Assembly: GCA_021812865.1 (NCBI GenBank)
Contig: JAKAMP010000013.1
Coordinates: 1 to 13,665 of the forward strand
DNA from: Bacteroidota bacterium
Lineage (GTDB): Bacteria; Bacteroidota; Bacteroidia; Bacteroidales; JAAYUG01
Length of the DNA stretch: 13,665 nt
Reading direction: 5' to 3'
Below are positions 1 through 7,282 of this stretch, one piece after another. The notes under the pieces were generated by a model, which was not told the DNA's origin, did no database searches, and was given only the letters and a program-made list of their open reading frames with translations. Numbering within the stretch: the first letter of the stretch is position 1; each line of letters starts with the position of its first letter. A program made the translations under genes and the position numbers.

Positions 1-1463
1 TGTGGGGTGGAGGGCTTTACGAGTCTGACCTGTTTTACGACCTCTGCGATGAGTATGGAATAATGATATGGCAGGATTTTGCATTCGCCATTACTATGCT
101 GCCTAATGACCCTGAGTTCATGAACAGTATACGGCAAGAAGCAGCCGACAATATCACCAGGCTGCGTAACCATCCCAGCATCGTTTTGTGGTGCGGAAAC
201 AACGAAACGGAAATGATATGGGATTATATGGTCAAACGGTTTTTCGGGCTCAAAACAGAGGATTCGGGCAATGATGTATTGACCAATTTATTGAAACTCA
301 TTCCTGTTACACCGGTAAAGAAGGAAACGACCGACAAGATATTGCAGGCATACGATGACCTGTTTTATAAGCTTCTTCCTGAAGAAGTAAAGGCATACGA
401 TCACAATGACCGGCCATACAGGTCGTCATCACCTTCCGGAGGCTGGAAACAGCCGGCAAATGCAAATTCGGGCGATATGCATTACTATATTGCCTATGCC
501 GGTGCACCTTTTGAAGCCTACTATACGAGTCATTCAAGGTTTTACAGTGAACATGGATTTCAGTCATTTCCCGATTTCAATACTGTTAAGAAATTCACAT
601 CTTCTGAAGACTGGAACTACCTGTCGCCTATCATGCAACATCACCAGCGGGCCATGGGAGGAAACCAGGTGCTCGACAAATACATGAAAATGTATTACCG
701 GTATCCGAAAGATTTTGAAAACTACCTGTATGTGAGCCAGGTGATGCAGGCCGATGTGATGAAGATCGCCTTTGAAACGCATCGTCACAGCCGGCCCTAT
801 ACCATGGGAACCCTATACTGGCAATTGAACGATGTATGGCCGGTGGCCTCCTGGTCGAGCATGGATTATCTGAATCATTGGAAAGCCTTGCATTACCAGG
901 TAAAAAGGTCGTTTGCCAATGTATTGGTGGAACCTGAATATTACCGGGATACCCTGAAGGTTTACCTCGTATCCGATTCCCTGAAAGGATTCAAGGCCAA
1001 TGCAGCGGTCCGTATTTTGAATTTCACCGGGAAAGAACTGAAAAAAATCAATGTCCCGGTGAATATGGAAGCCAATGCTTCCAAACTGCTGCTCGAAAAA
1101 ACGAAAAACGAACTTCTTTCTGGAATTGATACCGCAAGTTCTCTATGCTTAGTAAACCTTGTCCAGGGAAAGAAAATCCTTTCGACGAACATATGTTATT
1201 TTGCTGCTGCCAAAAACCAGAACCTGCCTATGGTGAACATCAGTCGTAAGATAACTCCCTCTGCGACCGGATACATCATTGAACTGCAGAGCAATGCTTT
1301 TGCCAGGGACGTATACCTGAGCATTGACCAGGAAGGTTTTTTCTCGGATAATTATTTTAACCTGCTGCCTGGGGAAAAGAAAATCATCACCTTTATTCCA
1401 AAGGAGAAAACAGACGATTTTGATAAGGCGCTGAAAGTGTTGTCGCTCGTCGATTCGTACTGA
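1..1463 (+). CDS. GH2 beta-mannosidase, C-terminal part (5' end outside window)
   Basis: This would hydrolyse terminal beta-mannosyl residues in the periplasm or at the cell surface; the N-terminal export signal is not in the window. The frame is open from base 3 (WGGGLYESDLFYDLCDEYG), well upstream of the first ATG at 63, so the gene runs in from the left. The TIM-barrel signature is clear. CGNNE carries the acid/base Glu (codon 204-206) and YSEHGFQSFP carries the nucleophile Glu (549-551). The GTLYWQLNDVWPVASWSS stretch with a following WKALHY is typical of bacterial beta-mannosidases of GH2 rather than beta-galactosidases. About 190 residues after the barrel form the usual C-terminal beta-sandwich, so the 3' end looks complete. 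It converges on the beta-helix gene. Catalytic roles are from family knowledge; mannose specificity is inferred from sequence resemblance. Confidence 0.9.
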   Translation, partial: WGGGLYESDLFYDLCDEYGIMIWQDFAFAITMLPNDPEFMNSIRQEAADNITRLRNHPSIVLWCGNNETEMIWDYMVKRFFGLKTEDSGNDVLTNLLKLIPVTPVKKETTDKILQAYDDLFYKLLPEEVKAYDHNDRPYRSSSPSGGWKQPANANSGDMHYYIAYAGAPFEAYYTSHSRFYSEHGFQSFPDFNTVKKFTSSEDWNYLSPIMQHHQRAMGGNQVLDKYMKMYYRYPKDFENYLYVSQVMQADVMKIAFETHRHSRPYTMGTLYWQLNDVWPVASWSSMDYLNHWKALHYQVKRSFANVLVEPEYYRDTLKVYLVSDSLKGFKANAAVRILNFTGKELKKINVPVNMEANASKLLLEKTKNELLSGIDTASSLCLVNLVQGKKILSTNICYFAAAKNQNLPMVNISRKITPSATGYIIELQSNAFARDVYLSIDQEGFFSDNYFNLLPGEKKIITFIPKEKTDDFDKALKVLSLVDSY

Positions 1464-1580
1464 CAAGTAAAAAACAAGCATATTCTTTCAGGGTGTATCC
1501 CGGGAACAGCATGACAACCAGAAGCTTCTGAACCTGCTGTATAATTTATGCACAACTATTTGCCTGTCTTCAGGAAGGCA

Positions 1581-3221
1581 TCATTTTGTCGCCTGAAAGG
1601 CGCCCATAGAGCATGGTATATTTTGAGGCAGGCGGTTGCCGAAGAAATCCCTTTCCCCGATGTCAATGCCCCATTCCCTTGCAAGGTTCAGCCCTTTCTT
1701 CAGCGCCTGTGAACCAGGCATAAGCCGGTAACCGGACAAGGTATGGAGGAGAGCGGGGTTATTGAAGGTAACGCCTTTGCCAGCGCCTTCCAGTTGCGGA
1801 TCGAGATTCAGTCCTGCAGGTTGTCCGCCGGAATCCGTTTCCTGCCGGGTATCCTTTTGCCAGTCGGAAAGCGATGTATATGAATGAGTTCCCCAGTCAA
1901 CCCGGAAATTCCTGTCGCTGTTCCAGTAGCAATTGCCAAGAAAAGTGACTGAGGAAAGGGCTTTCGTGTTCACCCTCACCAGGGGGGCCTTGCCCGTTGT
2001 GCAGATGATATTGTTGCTGATAAGAATATTCTGCATTTCGCCGCTGTCGAGCAGTATTCCGCACGCCATGTTGCTTTTTGAAGGCGAAAGCCAGATGGTG
2101 TTATTGTATACATAGGCATTCCGTATACCACCGGCTGAAGCGGCAGCCCAGAAAAGAATCCCGGCGGTCTCGTTTTTCCTGCCGTCGTTTTCTGATATAT
2201 TGTACCGCACGGTAACATTTTCAAATTCCATGGCCCCGGCGAACTGGCAAATCAGGAAGCCCGACCCGTCGTTATCGTGGGAGTAGTTATACTGAAGGGT
2301 AGAGTTGGTCACACCCCCGTCGAGATCAAATCCTCCGCCGTCTTTCAGGGTCCCGGTATGGTTGTGATGGGATTCGCAGTACTGGATGGTAAAATTGGTG
2401 GAAGCCCAGCACCATATACCCACGGGACCGGCATACACGCAGCCGTTGTCCTTACCATTTTCATATGCCACGCAGCGCTCAATGAGCCCGTTCCGTACCG
2501 ATCCGCATACAATGCCATTGCCGCTGTGGTTCTCTGTATATGAAGAATTGCCGAAATTATTCCAGGCTCTACAGTCCCTGATGGTGAGATTTTCGAGGCT
2601 GTAATGCCCCGGCATGAGGAAAGCGCCTATGGTGCTGATCCCGCTCAGGAGGTTATCGTGCGATATCACCCTTTCCATTAAAAGGCTGGCAAATACGCCC
2701 CTGCGTTCATTATTCACAGAAACGAGGATGCCGTGAGCGCCGAAACCACTCACTTCTATATCCACAATGGTCACTCCCTCATGGCGAAGGCTGTCGTCAG
2801 CATAAAACACGATTCCCGATCCTTTGTTCGTATGGCTGCCACTGCCTACAATGATAAGATGACGGAGGGTAATGCCCGCCATGTTGTAAAAGAAGAAGCC
2901 TGTGGAGTCGCCTGCGTCAATAGTTGCAACGCCTTCGCCATATGAGCTGAAGACAATCCTGCGCGAGGTAAGCAATTTGGAGATTCCCTCCAGGATTATG
3001 TTTACCTGGTGCTTTTGTCCCCCCATGAACAGCACCGAATCGCCCGGTATGAGCGATCTTTCCTGCTCCTTTCCGAACGTCAGCCTGGGGTGATTCCTGT
3101 CGGTACCGGTATTGCGGTCACTTCCCTTATTGCTGATATAATAACTGGCAGCAGAAAGCATGGCTCCAGGAATACAGGCAATCAGAAAAATAAGGATGAT
3201 GGCCTTCCGTATATGTTTCAT
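1581..3221 (-). CDS. Secreted right-handed parallel beta-helix protein
   Basis: A 546-residue exported protein. The N-terminus is a signal peptide (MKHIRK followed by a hydrophobic run). LIAC at residues 13-16 matches a lipobox, but the hydrophobic stretch continues to LSAAS, so type I cleavage near residue 25 is equally possible. The opening YYISNKGSDRNTGT and later IPGDSVLFMGG match the start of many pectate-lyase-like beta-helix proteins. The rest is a ladder of short Asn/Gly/Ser-rich coils with recurring patterns such as LIERCVAYENG, TIQYCESHHN, STLQYNYSHDNDGSG and NAYVYNNTI, and the C-terminus ends PCSMGAFQ. Such proteins are often polysaccharide lyases, epimerases or glycan-binding proteins; I see no motif that fixes the reaction. 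It lies next to a beta-mannosidase, which fits a glycan role. It stands alone on its strand, divergent from the DUF1684 gene. Confidence 0.85.
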   Translation of the reverse strand: MKHIRKAIILIFLIACIPGAMLSAASYYISNKGSDRNTGTDRNHPRLTFGKEQERSLIPGDSVLFMGGQKHQVNIILEGISKLLTSRRIVFSSYGEGVATIDAGDSTGFFFYNMAGITLRHLIIVGSGSHTNKGSGIVFYADDSLRHEGVTIVDIEVSGFGAHGILVSVNNERRGVFASLLMERVISHDNLLSGISTIGAFLMPGHYSLENLTIRDCRAWNNFGNSSYTENHSGNGIVCGSVRNGLIERCVAYENGKDNGCVYAGPVGIWCWASTNFTIQYCESHHNHTGTLKDGGGFDLDGGVTNSTLQYNYSHDNDGSGFLICQFAGAMEFENVTVRYNISENDGRKNETAGILFWAAASAGGIRNAYVYNNTIWLSPSKSNMACGILLDSGEMQNILISNNIICTTGKAPLVRVNTKALSSVTFLGNCYWNSDRNFRVDWGTHSYTSLSDWQKDTRQETDSGGQPAGLNLDPQLEGAGKGVTFNNPALLHTLSGYRLMPGSQALKKGLNLAREWGIDIGERDFFGNRLPQNIPCSMGAFQATK

Positions 3222-3403
3222 GAGTAACGAATTTTACATCATCTTTTCAGACAACACAGTTGCCTTATAAAAATACGACTTATTTGTTAACCCGAACTGT
3301 GCTTTCGGAAAATCTCAGGCGGCATGCATTTATCTGATGGTCTCCATATACTATTTTGGGGTGTCAAAGGCGAAAAAGCAGTACTCTGCCCTTAAATACT
3401 TAT

Positions 3404-3429
3404 AAAAATCCCCCTTTTATGGGATTTTT
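3404..3429. terminator. Perfect 9-bp A/T-flanked hairpin, terminator-like
   Basis: AAAAATCCC (3404-3412), an 8-nt loop CCTTTTAT, then GGGATTTTT (3421-3429) form a perfect inverted repeat. G/C pairs sit at the loop end and the arm ends in five T, so it resembles a bidirectional intrinsic terminator. Its position is odd: it lies between two divergently transcribed genes, where no upstream transcript is expected to end. It could be a leader attenuator for a promoter further away, the end of an unannotated small RNA, or a remnant. Confidence 0.45.
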
Positions 3430-3507
3430 CCGAAAAACAAACCAAATATTTTCGCAAAGTAGAATTTAAAGTCCCTTTCCTGCATCACGGATTATTTAAT
3501 AATTATG

Positions 3508-3515
3508 TATGTTTG
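3508..3515 (+). promoter_or_regulatory. Candidate -7 promoter element for DUF1684-HAD unit
   Basis: TATGTTTG matches the Bacteroidota -7 consensus TAnnTTTG exactly and ends 31 nt before the ATG at 3547. No good TTTG -33 box is found 19-21 nt upstream, so the call rests on one element and its position. Confidence 0.4.
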
Positions 3516-3546
3516 AGGCCTGAATTTTGAACCAACCGCATCGCCT

Positions 3547-4449
3547 ATGAAAAAATATATTCCCTTGTTTGTAATTGTCGCTTTGCTTGTTCAATGCAGC
3601 CAGTCCCCGAAAGATGATGCCGGTTATATGGCAGCCATGAAGAAATGGCGTGAGAACCGCATGGAAAGGCTGAAAAGTGAAAACGGCTGGCTGAACCTGG
3701 TAGGCTTGCTTTGGTTGAAACCTGGGAATAACTCCTTTGGAAGCGACAGCGCCAACCAGATCGTCTTCCCGTCAAAGGCGCCTGCCAGGGTGGGTACAAT
3801 CATCCTGAAAGACACCGTGATCATGCTGAAGCTGAACAAAGACAATCATATTACGGTAGATACCACCCAAATGTCCCAGGGAAAGGAAATCAGATTATAT
3901 ACCGATGCAAATAAGCGTCCCACAAGGATAAAGATGGGTTCGCTTTCATTTTATATCATCAAACGAGGGGACAGGTATGCCATCCGGCTTCGTGACCTCG
4001 AATCGCCCCTGCTGAAGGAACTGGATTCCATACCTGCATACCCGGTAAAACCCGAGTGGAAGATCAGGGCCAAGCTTGTTCCTTTTGACTCGTCAAGAAC
4101 AATGGAAGTAAGCACGGTGATCGATACGCGGGAAACCTATACCGTGCCCGGGAAACTGGTTTTTTCCATCCAGGGCAAGGAATATAGTTTGCTTCCATTC
4201 CTTGAAGGCAAGGGCTATTTCCTCGTTTTTGCCGATAGCACCAGCGCTGCAGAAACCTATGGTGCAGGAAGGTTCCTTTCGGCCCCTCTGGTGGATTCCA
4301 CTGGTTACACCATCCTCGATTTCAACAAAGCCACCAACCCGCCATGCGCCTTCACTCCCTATGCCACCTGTCCCATGCCGCCCAGGGAAAATATCCTGTC
4401 GGTGAAGATTGAATCCGGGGAGAAAGATCCGCATATTTACGTTCACTGA
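3547..4449 (+). CDS. DUF1684 family lipoprotein
   Basis: A 300-residue protein of the DUF1684 family, whose function is not established. The N-terminus MKKYIPLFVIVALLVQCSQS is a signal peptide with a probable lipidation Cys at residue 17, suggesting membrane anchoring. Gln before the Cys is a slightly unusual lipobox. Family hallmarks in order: the N-terminal WRENRMERLKSENGWLNLVGLLWL (about 34-57, tryptophan-rich), a basic beta-strand section with RLRD near residue 148, WKIRAKLVPFD near 180, and the diagnostic C-terminal stretch NPPCAFTPYATCPMPPREN (264-282), with Cys267 and Cys275. The length is normal for the family. The stop is followed after one base by the start of the HAD gene, so the two are almost certainly co-transcribed and translationally coupled. 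This gives the DUF a candidate partner. Confidence 0.88.
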   Translation: MKKYIPLFVIVALLVQCSQSPKDDAGYMAAMKKWRENRMERLKSENGWLNLVGLLWLKPGNNSFGSDSANQIVFPSKAPARVGTIILKDTVIMLKLNKDNHITVDTTQMSQGKEIRLYTDANKRPTRIKMGSLSFYIIKRGDRYAIRLRDLESPLLKELDSIPAYPVKPEWKIRAKLVPFDSSRTMEVSTVIDTRETYTVPGKLVFSIQGKEYSLLPFLEGKGYFLVFADSTSAAETYGAGRFLSAPLVDSTGYTILDFNKATNPPCAFTPYATCPMPPRENILSVKIESGEKDPHIYVH

Positions 4450-4450
4450 T

Positions 4451-5269
4451 ATGGGCACGGTCCGTATTGCGATCGTTTTTGACTTTGATGACACCCTTAC
4501 GCCCGATAGTACCTCCGGATTCCTGGAATATATGGGCATTGATCCTGCCATTTTCTGGGAGCAAAAGGTGAACCCCCTGCTGCTGGAGGACTGGGACCCG
4601 GTGCCTGCCTACCTTTACGGACTGATCGAAGAGAGCAGAAAAGGGAAACCGATTCGCAGAACGGATTTTGTGGCCTTTGCCAGAACCATTCAACCCTATC
4701 CAGGTCTTAAAGAGCTACTCGAAAAGATCAGGAAAACAGCCCGGGAGACTCATGCCCTGGCCGAAGTGGAATATTACATTATCAGCAGCGGCATTGGCGA
4801 AATCATCAGAAATTGTCCCTTTGCCGGGTATTTCACGGATATCTGGGCTAGCGATTTTATATACGACCAGGATGGAGCCATCCGTTTTCCGAAAAAGATT
4901 ATCAGTTTCACCGACAAGACGCGGTACCTGTTCCAGATCAATAAAGGAATGATTGGCGCTTCGGCCCGTGGGAAGCCATACGATGTGAACAGGCGAATGG
5001 CGCCGGACCAGGTGCGCATTCCTTTGCAGCATTTCATTTATGTGGGCGACGGTTATACAGACATCCCCTGTTTTTCACTGATGAAACAGCATAAAGCCGT
5101 CGCCATAGGCGTATACGATAAGCACAACCAGGCCAAGAAAGAAAAAGCCTGGGCATTTGTGCAGGATGAAAGGGTTTCCAACCTCCTATCCGCCGATTAC
5201 AGAGAGGACAGCGACCTGTGCAATTCGCTCGAGATGGCGGTGAAAAACATCCTTAGAAATTATCTGTAA
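4451..5269 (+). CDS. HAD-superfamily phosphatase, phosphoserine-phosphatase-like subgroup
   Basis: A 272-residue cytosolic hydrolase without a signal peptide. Motif I is VFDFDDTLTPD, with the predicted nucleophile Asp11 and acid/base Asp13. Motif II is the ISSG segment near residue 112. A Lys-rich stretch around PKKIISFTDK supplies the motif III Lys, and motif IV is YVGDGYTDIPCF, whose acidic residues would bind Mg2+. A helical cap lies between motifs I and II. The substrate cannot be read from the sequence; small phosphorylated metabolites are usual. I chose the ATG at 4451 because it sits right after the DUF1684 stop and places motif I ten residues in; an in-frame ATG at 4409 would extend it into the DUF1684 gene. 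The gene is the second in a tightly coupled pair. Confidence 0.85.
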   Translation: MGTVRIAIVFDFDDTLTPDSTSGFLEYMGIDPAIFWEQKVNPLLLEDWDPVPAYLYGLIEESRKGKPIRRTDFVAFARTIQPYPGLKELLEKIRKTARETHALAEVEYYIISSGIGEIIRNCPFAGYFTDIWASDFIYDQDGAIRFPKKIISFTDKTRYLFQINKGMIGASARGKPYDVNRRMAPDQVRIPLQHFIYVGDGYTDIPCFSLMKQHKAVAIGVYDKHNQAKKEKAWAFVQDERVSNLLSADYREDSDLCNSLEMAVKNILRNYL

Positions 5270-5288
5270 AAAGCTTACCTTCACTTGT

Positions 5289-5313
5289 GATGAACCATCC
5301 TCATGGATTCATC
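5289..5313. other. Imperfect hairpin after the HAD gene
   Basis: GATGAACCAT, loop CCTC, and ATGGATTCATC pair with one bulged base, about 20 nt past the HAD stop. There is no immediate T-tract, so it is not a standard terminator. It may stabilise the 3' end of the DUF1684-HAD message or partially separate it from the CAP gene. Confidence 0.3.
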
Positions 5314-5357
5314 CGGCACAACTTTTGAGGATATTCATCCCTTGAAAAGAGGTAAAC

Positions 5358-5966
5358 ATGAGGCGCATCCTGGTTATAATTTTCATCTTGCAAACCGGCT
5401 GTCCGTTTTTACGTGCCCAGCCCAAGGATACATTGATCGACCCTGCCCATTTCAACTATCGTTTGATGGAATACATGATCAAGAGCAGGATTGACAGTTT
5501 CCGCAAAACGAAAAAGCTTGGCACCCTGGCCAACGACAGCATGCTGTATAAGGCCGCTCTTGACCAGGCCCTCTACCTGCAAAAACGTGAGGATATCAGT
5601 CATACCCAGCCCGGCAGGCGCAAAAAGGATCCCATGGCAAGGGCTGTATTTTATGGCGCAAGCTACCAGATGATCGGGGAAAATGTGGCCCGGATCTTTT
5701 ACCTGGTGAATATGACCAATCCCCGGCTGCGCGGAAGAACCGTATTCATTCGTACATACAGCGAAGCGGCAAACGAGTTTGTGGAAGGCTGGCTTCACAG
5801 TCCGCACCATTACAAGAATATTGTCACCTCGGGATATGATGTTACCGGACTGGCCGTATCACTGAATGTAAAAGAAAAATCCATCACGGCCGTGCAGGTT
5901 TTCGGAAGGTCCCCCACGTACCATCCGCCAGACAGAAGCGGGGTTTACTTTCCTTATGGGGAATGA
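5358..5966 (+). CDS. Secreted CAP (SCP/PR-1) domain protein
   Basis: A 202-residue exported protein with a signal peptide, probably cleaved after FLRA (residue 20). The CAP fold is supported by the regularly spaced features of bacterial SCP proteins: an N-terminal helix with the alanine/leucine pattern around LYKAALDQALYLQ (63-75), SHTQP with His82, GENVA with Glu108, an EFVEGWLHSPHHYKNIVTSGY block (140-160) with His150/151, and a beta-strand TGLAVSL. CAP proteins act outside the cytoplasm; in bacteria their biochemical role is mostly unknown (lipid binding, protease-like or wall-associated roles have been proposed). A purine-rich AAGAGG lies 8 nt before the ATG, an unusually good ribosome-binding site for this phylum. 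It stands 88 nt after the HAD gene and may be part of the same transcript. Confidence 0.85.
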   Translation: MRRILVIIFILQTGCPFLRAQPKDTLIDPAHFNYRLMEYMIKSRIDSFRKTKKLGTLANDSMLYKAALDQALYLQKREDISHTQPGRRKKDPMARAVFYGASYQMIGENVARIFYLVNMTNPRLRGRTVFIRTYSEAANEFVEGWLHSPHHYKNIVTSGYDVTGLAVSLNVKEKSITAVQVFGRSPTYHPPDRSGVYFPYGE

Positions 5967-6121
5967 GGTAGAACGATGGGCAGACGCTTGCCAAGCGGTG
6001 GTTATTCATTGGCCGGCAGCTCATCAAACCATAGGTTCTTCCCCGGGAATCACGCACAAAATCTGAACAAATTTCAGTTTTTAAAGTTAGTTTGCTTTCT
6101 TTGCCATATACTCATTTGTTT

Positions 6122-7156
6122 ATGCCTGAAAAATTCAGAGACAGACGGACATCGCCGCATTTCAAAAAGGGAAAATTCATCAATCCCATACCAACCGTTG
6201 TTATGCAGCCTGGAAAGGCATGGAACACGCTAAGTCAATGGTTTCGAGACAATGATAAAAGGAAACCCGCTGTAAAACCAGGACCCTTCATGACCGATCC
6301 TTCTGCATTTACTGCATCTCAGAAAGGAGCGATCAGGGCAATATGGCTCGCACACTCCACCGTTTTGTTCACTGTCGGGAACAAATGGTTCCTTACCGAT
6401 CCGGTTTGGGCCGATACAGTCTCACCCTTTCCCTGGGCCGGGCCGCGCAGGTTTTTCGATATGCCTTTAGCGATTGACAAACTGCCGCCGCTGGAAGGAG
6501 TGATCCTGTCGCACGATCATTATGATCACCTGGACCGGAAAGCCATCGGCAGGCTTGCTAAAGGCGATCATATGTTTTATTGTCCGCTTGGTCTGGCCAG
6601 GTACCTGGTGAAATGGGGTGTAAATCGTGAAAAGATCAGGGAGCTCGACTGGAACGAAGAGATTTTCACGCCCGGCGGTATTCAGTTGATCTCAGCACCG
6701 GCACGCCATTTTTCCGGAAGGGGATTGTTCAACCGCAACCGCACCCTGTGGACATCGTGGATCATCAGGAACGAGGAGCAAAGCGTTTTCTACAGCGGCG
6801 ATACCGGCATGCATCCGGGACTGGAAGAGACAGGCAATAAATATGGGCCATTCGACCTGACCATTATCGAAGCCGGGGCGTATCACCCCAACTGGGGCAG
6901 TATTCATATGGGACCTGAGAATGCGGTAAAAGCCCATCGTATGCTCAAAGGAAAAATCCTTCTGCCGGTACATTGGGGTACCTTCAGGCTGGCCTTGCAT
7001 GGATGGACCGAACCTGCCGAAGATATCATTTCGTACGCCGGGAAAAATGGAGTATCATTTCTACTCCCGCAACCAGGAGAATGCATCAGCCTGCCCCACG
7101 ATACGGTCGTTTCAGGCTGGTGGCGCCGGGTTCCGGTAGTTAATCCCGCCGGCTGA
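6122..7156 (+). CDS. Metallo-beta-lactamase-fold hydrolase, NAPE-PLD/RomA-like
   Basis: A 344-residue protein without a signal peptide, so probably cytosolic. The N-terminus carries the hallmark FINPIP and IWLAHSTVLF of the NAPE-PLD-like subgroup. Metal ligands are all visible: HDHYDH at 131-136 (His131, His133, Asp135, His136), His196 in PARHFSGR, Asp227 in YSGDTG, and His284 in PVHWGTF. GPRRFF near 108 and LHGWTEP near 292 are also typical. Family members hydrolyse phosphodiester bonds in N-acyl phosphatidylethanolamines or related lipids; for bacterial members the substrate is largely unproven. The ATG at 6122 is preferred over a TTG 30 nt upstream because it precedes the conserved region closely. 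It stands 155 nt after the CAP gene, so it probably has its own promoter. Confidence 0.88.
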   Translation: MPEKFRDRRTSPHFKKGKFINPIPTVVMQPGKAWNTLSQWFRDNDKRKPAVKPGPFMTDPSAFTASQKGAIRAIWLAHSTVLFTVGNKWFLTDPVWADTVSPFPWAGPRRFFDMPLAIDKLPPLEGVILSHDHYDHLDRKAIGRLAKGDHMFYCPLGLARYLVKWGVNREKIRELDWNEEIFTPGGIQLISAPARHFSGRGLFNRNRTLWTSWIIRNEEQSVFYSGDTGMHPGLEETGNKYGPFDLTIIEAGAYHPNWGSIHMGPENAVKAHRMLKGKILLPVHWGTFRLALHGWTEPAEDIISYAGKNGVSFLLPQPGECISLPHDTVVSGWWRRVPVVNPAG

Positions 7157-7180
7157 AAATCATCCCCTTTCTCTATCACC

Positions 7181-7194
7181 TCATAATATTATGA
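7181..7194. promoter_or_regulatory. 14-bp perfect palindrome upstream of the 7283 gene
   Basis: TCATAATATTATGA reads the same on both strands. It lies between the MBL-fold gene and the next gene, about 50 nt upstream of a -7-type element at 7241. It could be an operator for a dimeric regulator; being AT-rich it could also be chance. Confidence 0.25.
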
Positions 7195-7240
7195 CTGGCA
7201 GCCCGTTATTCATGAGAATGGATTAGGGCAAATTTTTTCG

Positions 7241-7248
7241 TAAATTTG
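7241..7248 (+). promoter_or_regulatory. Candidate -7 promoter element
   Basis: TAAATTTG is an exact TAnnTTTG match, 34 nt before the ATG at 7283. No matching -33 TTTG is found at the usual spacing, so this rests on the -7 box alone. Confidence 0.4.
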
Positions 7249-7282
7249 ATAGCCACCCTTAAATCCCTGGCAGGCTGCATTC

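Larger units (their letters stand above)
3222..3546. other. Divergent intergenic region
   Basis: These 325 nt separate the leftward beta-helix gene from the rightward DUF1684 gene. They are AT-rich with no plausible coding frame. They hold a terminator-like hairpin (3404-3429) and a -7-type element for the rightward gene (3508-3515). I could not identify a convincing promoter for the leftward gene. Confidence 0.7.

Noticed and set aside
1519..1530. 12-bp palindrome CAGAAGCTTCTG between convergent genes
   Set aside because: It has no loop and no T-tract, so it is not a terminator, and it lies away from any promoter; probably chance.
1561..1580. Short hairpin TGCCT...AGGCA just before the beta-helix stop
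   Set aside because: The stem is short and the following T-run is weak; not enough to call a terminator for the GH2 gene.
1933..3227. Several plus-strand open frames across the beta-helix gene
   Set aside because: They lie opposite a clear full-length gene and have no family resemblance; they are shadow frames.
4409..4450. Upstream in-frame ATG extending the HAD protein by 14 residues
   Set aside because: It would overlap the conserved C-terminus of the DUF1684 gene and put extra residues before motif I; the ATG at 4451 fits the family and the tight gene coupling.
5985..5997. Hairpin CGCTT-GCC-AAGCG after the CAP gene
   Set aside because: Five base pairs, a 3-nt loop and no T-tract; too weak to call.
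6092..6121. TTG start ten codons before the MBL-fold start
   Set aside because: The ATG at 6122 is close to the conserved N-terminal motif, and the extra residues add no recognisable feature.
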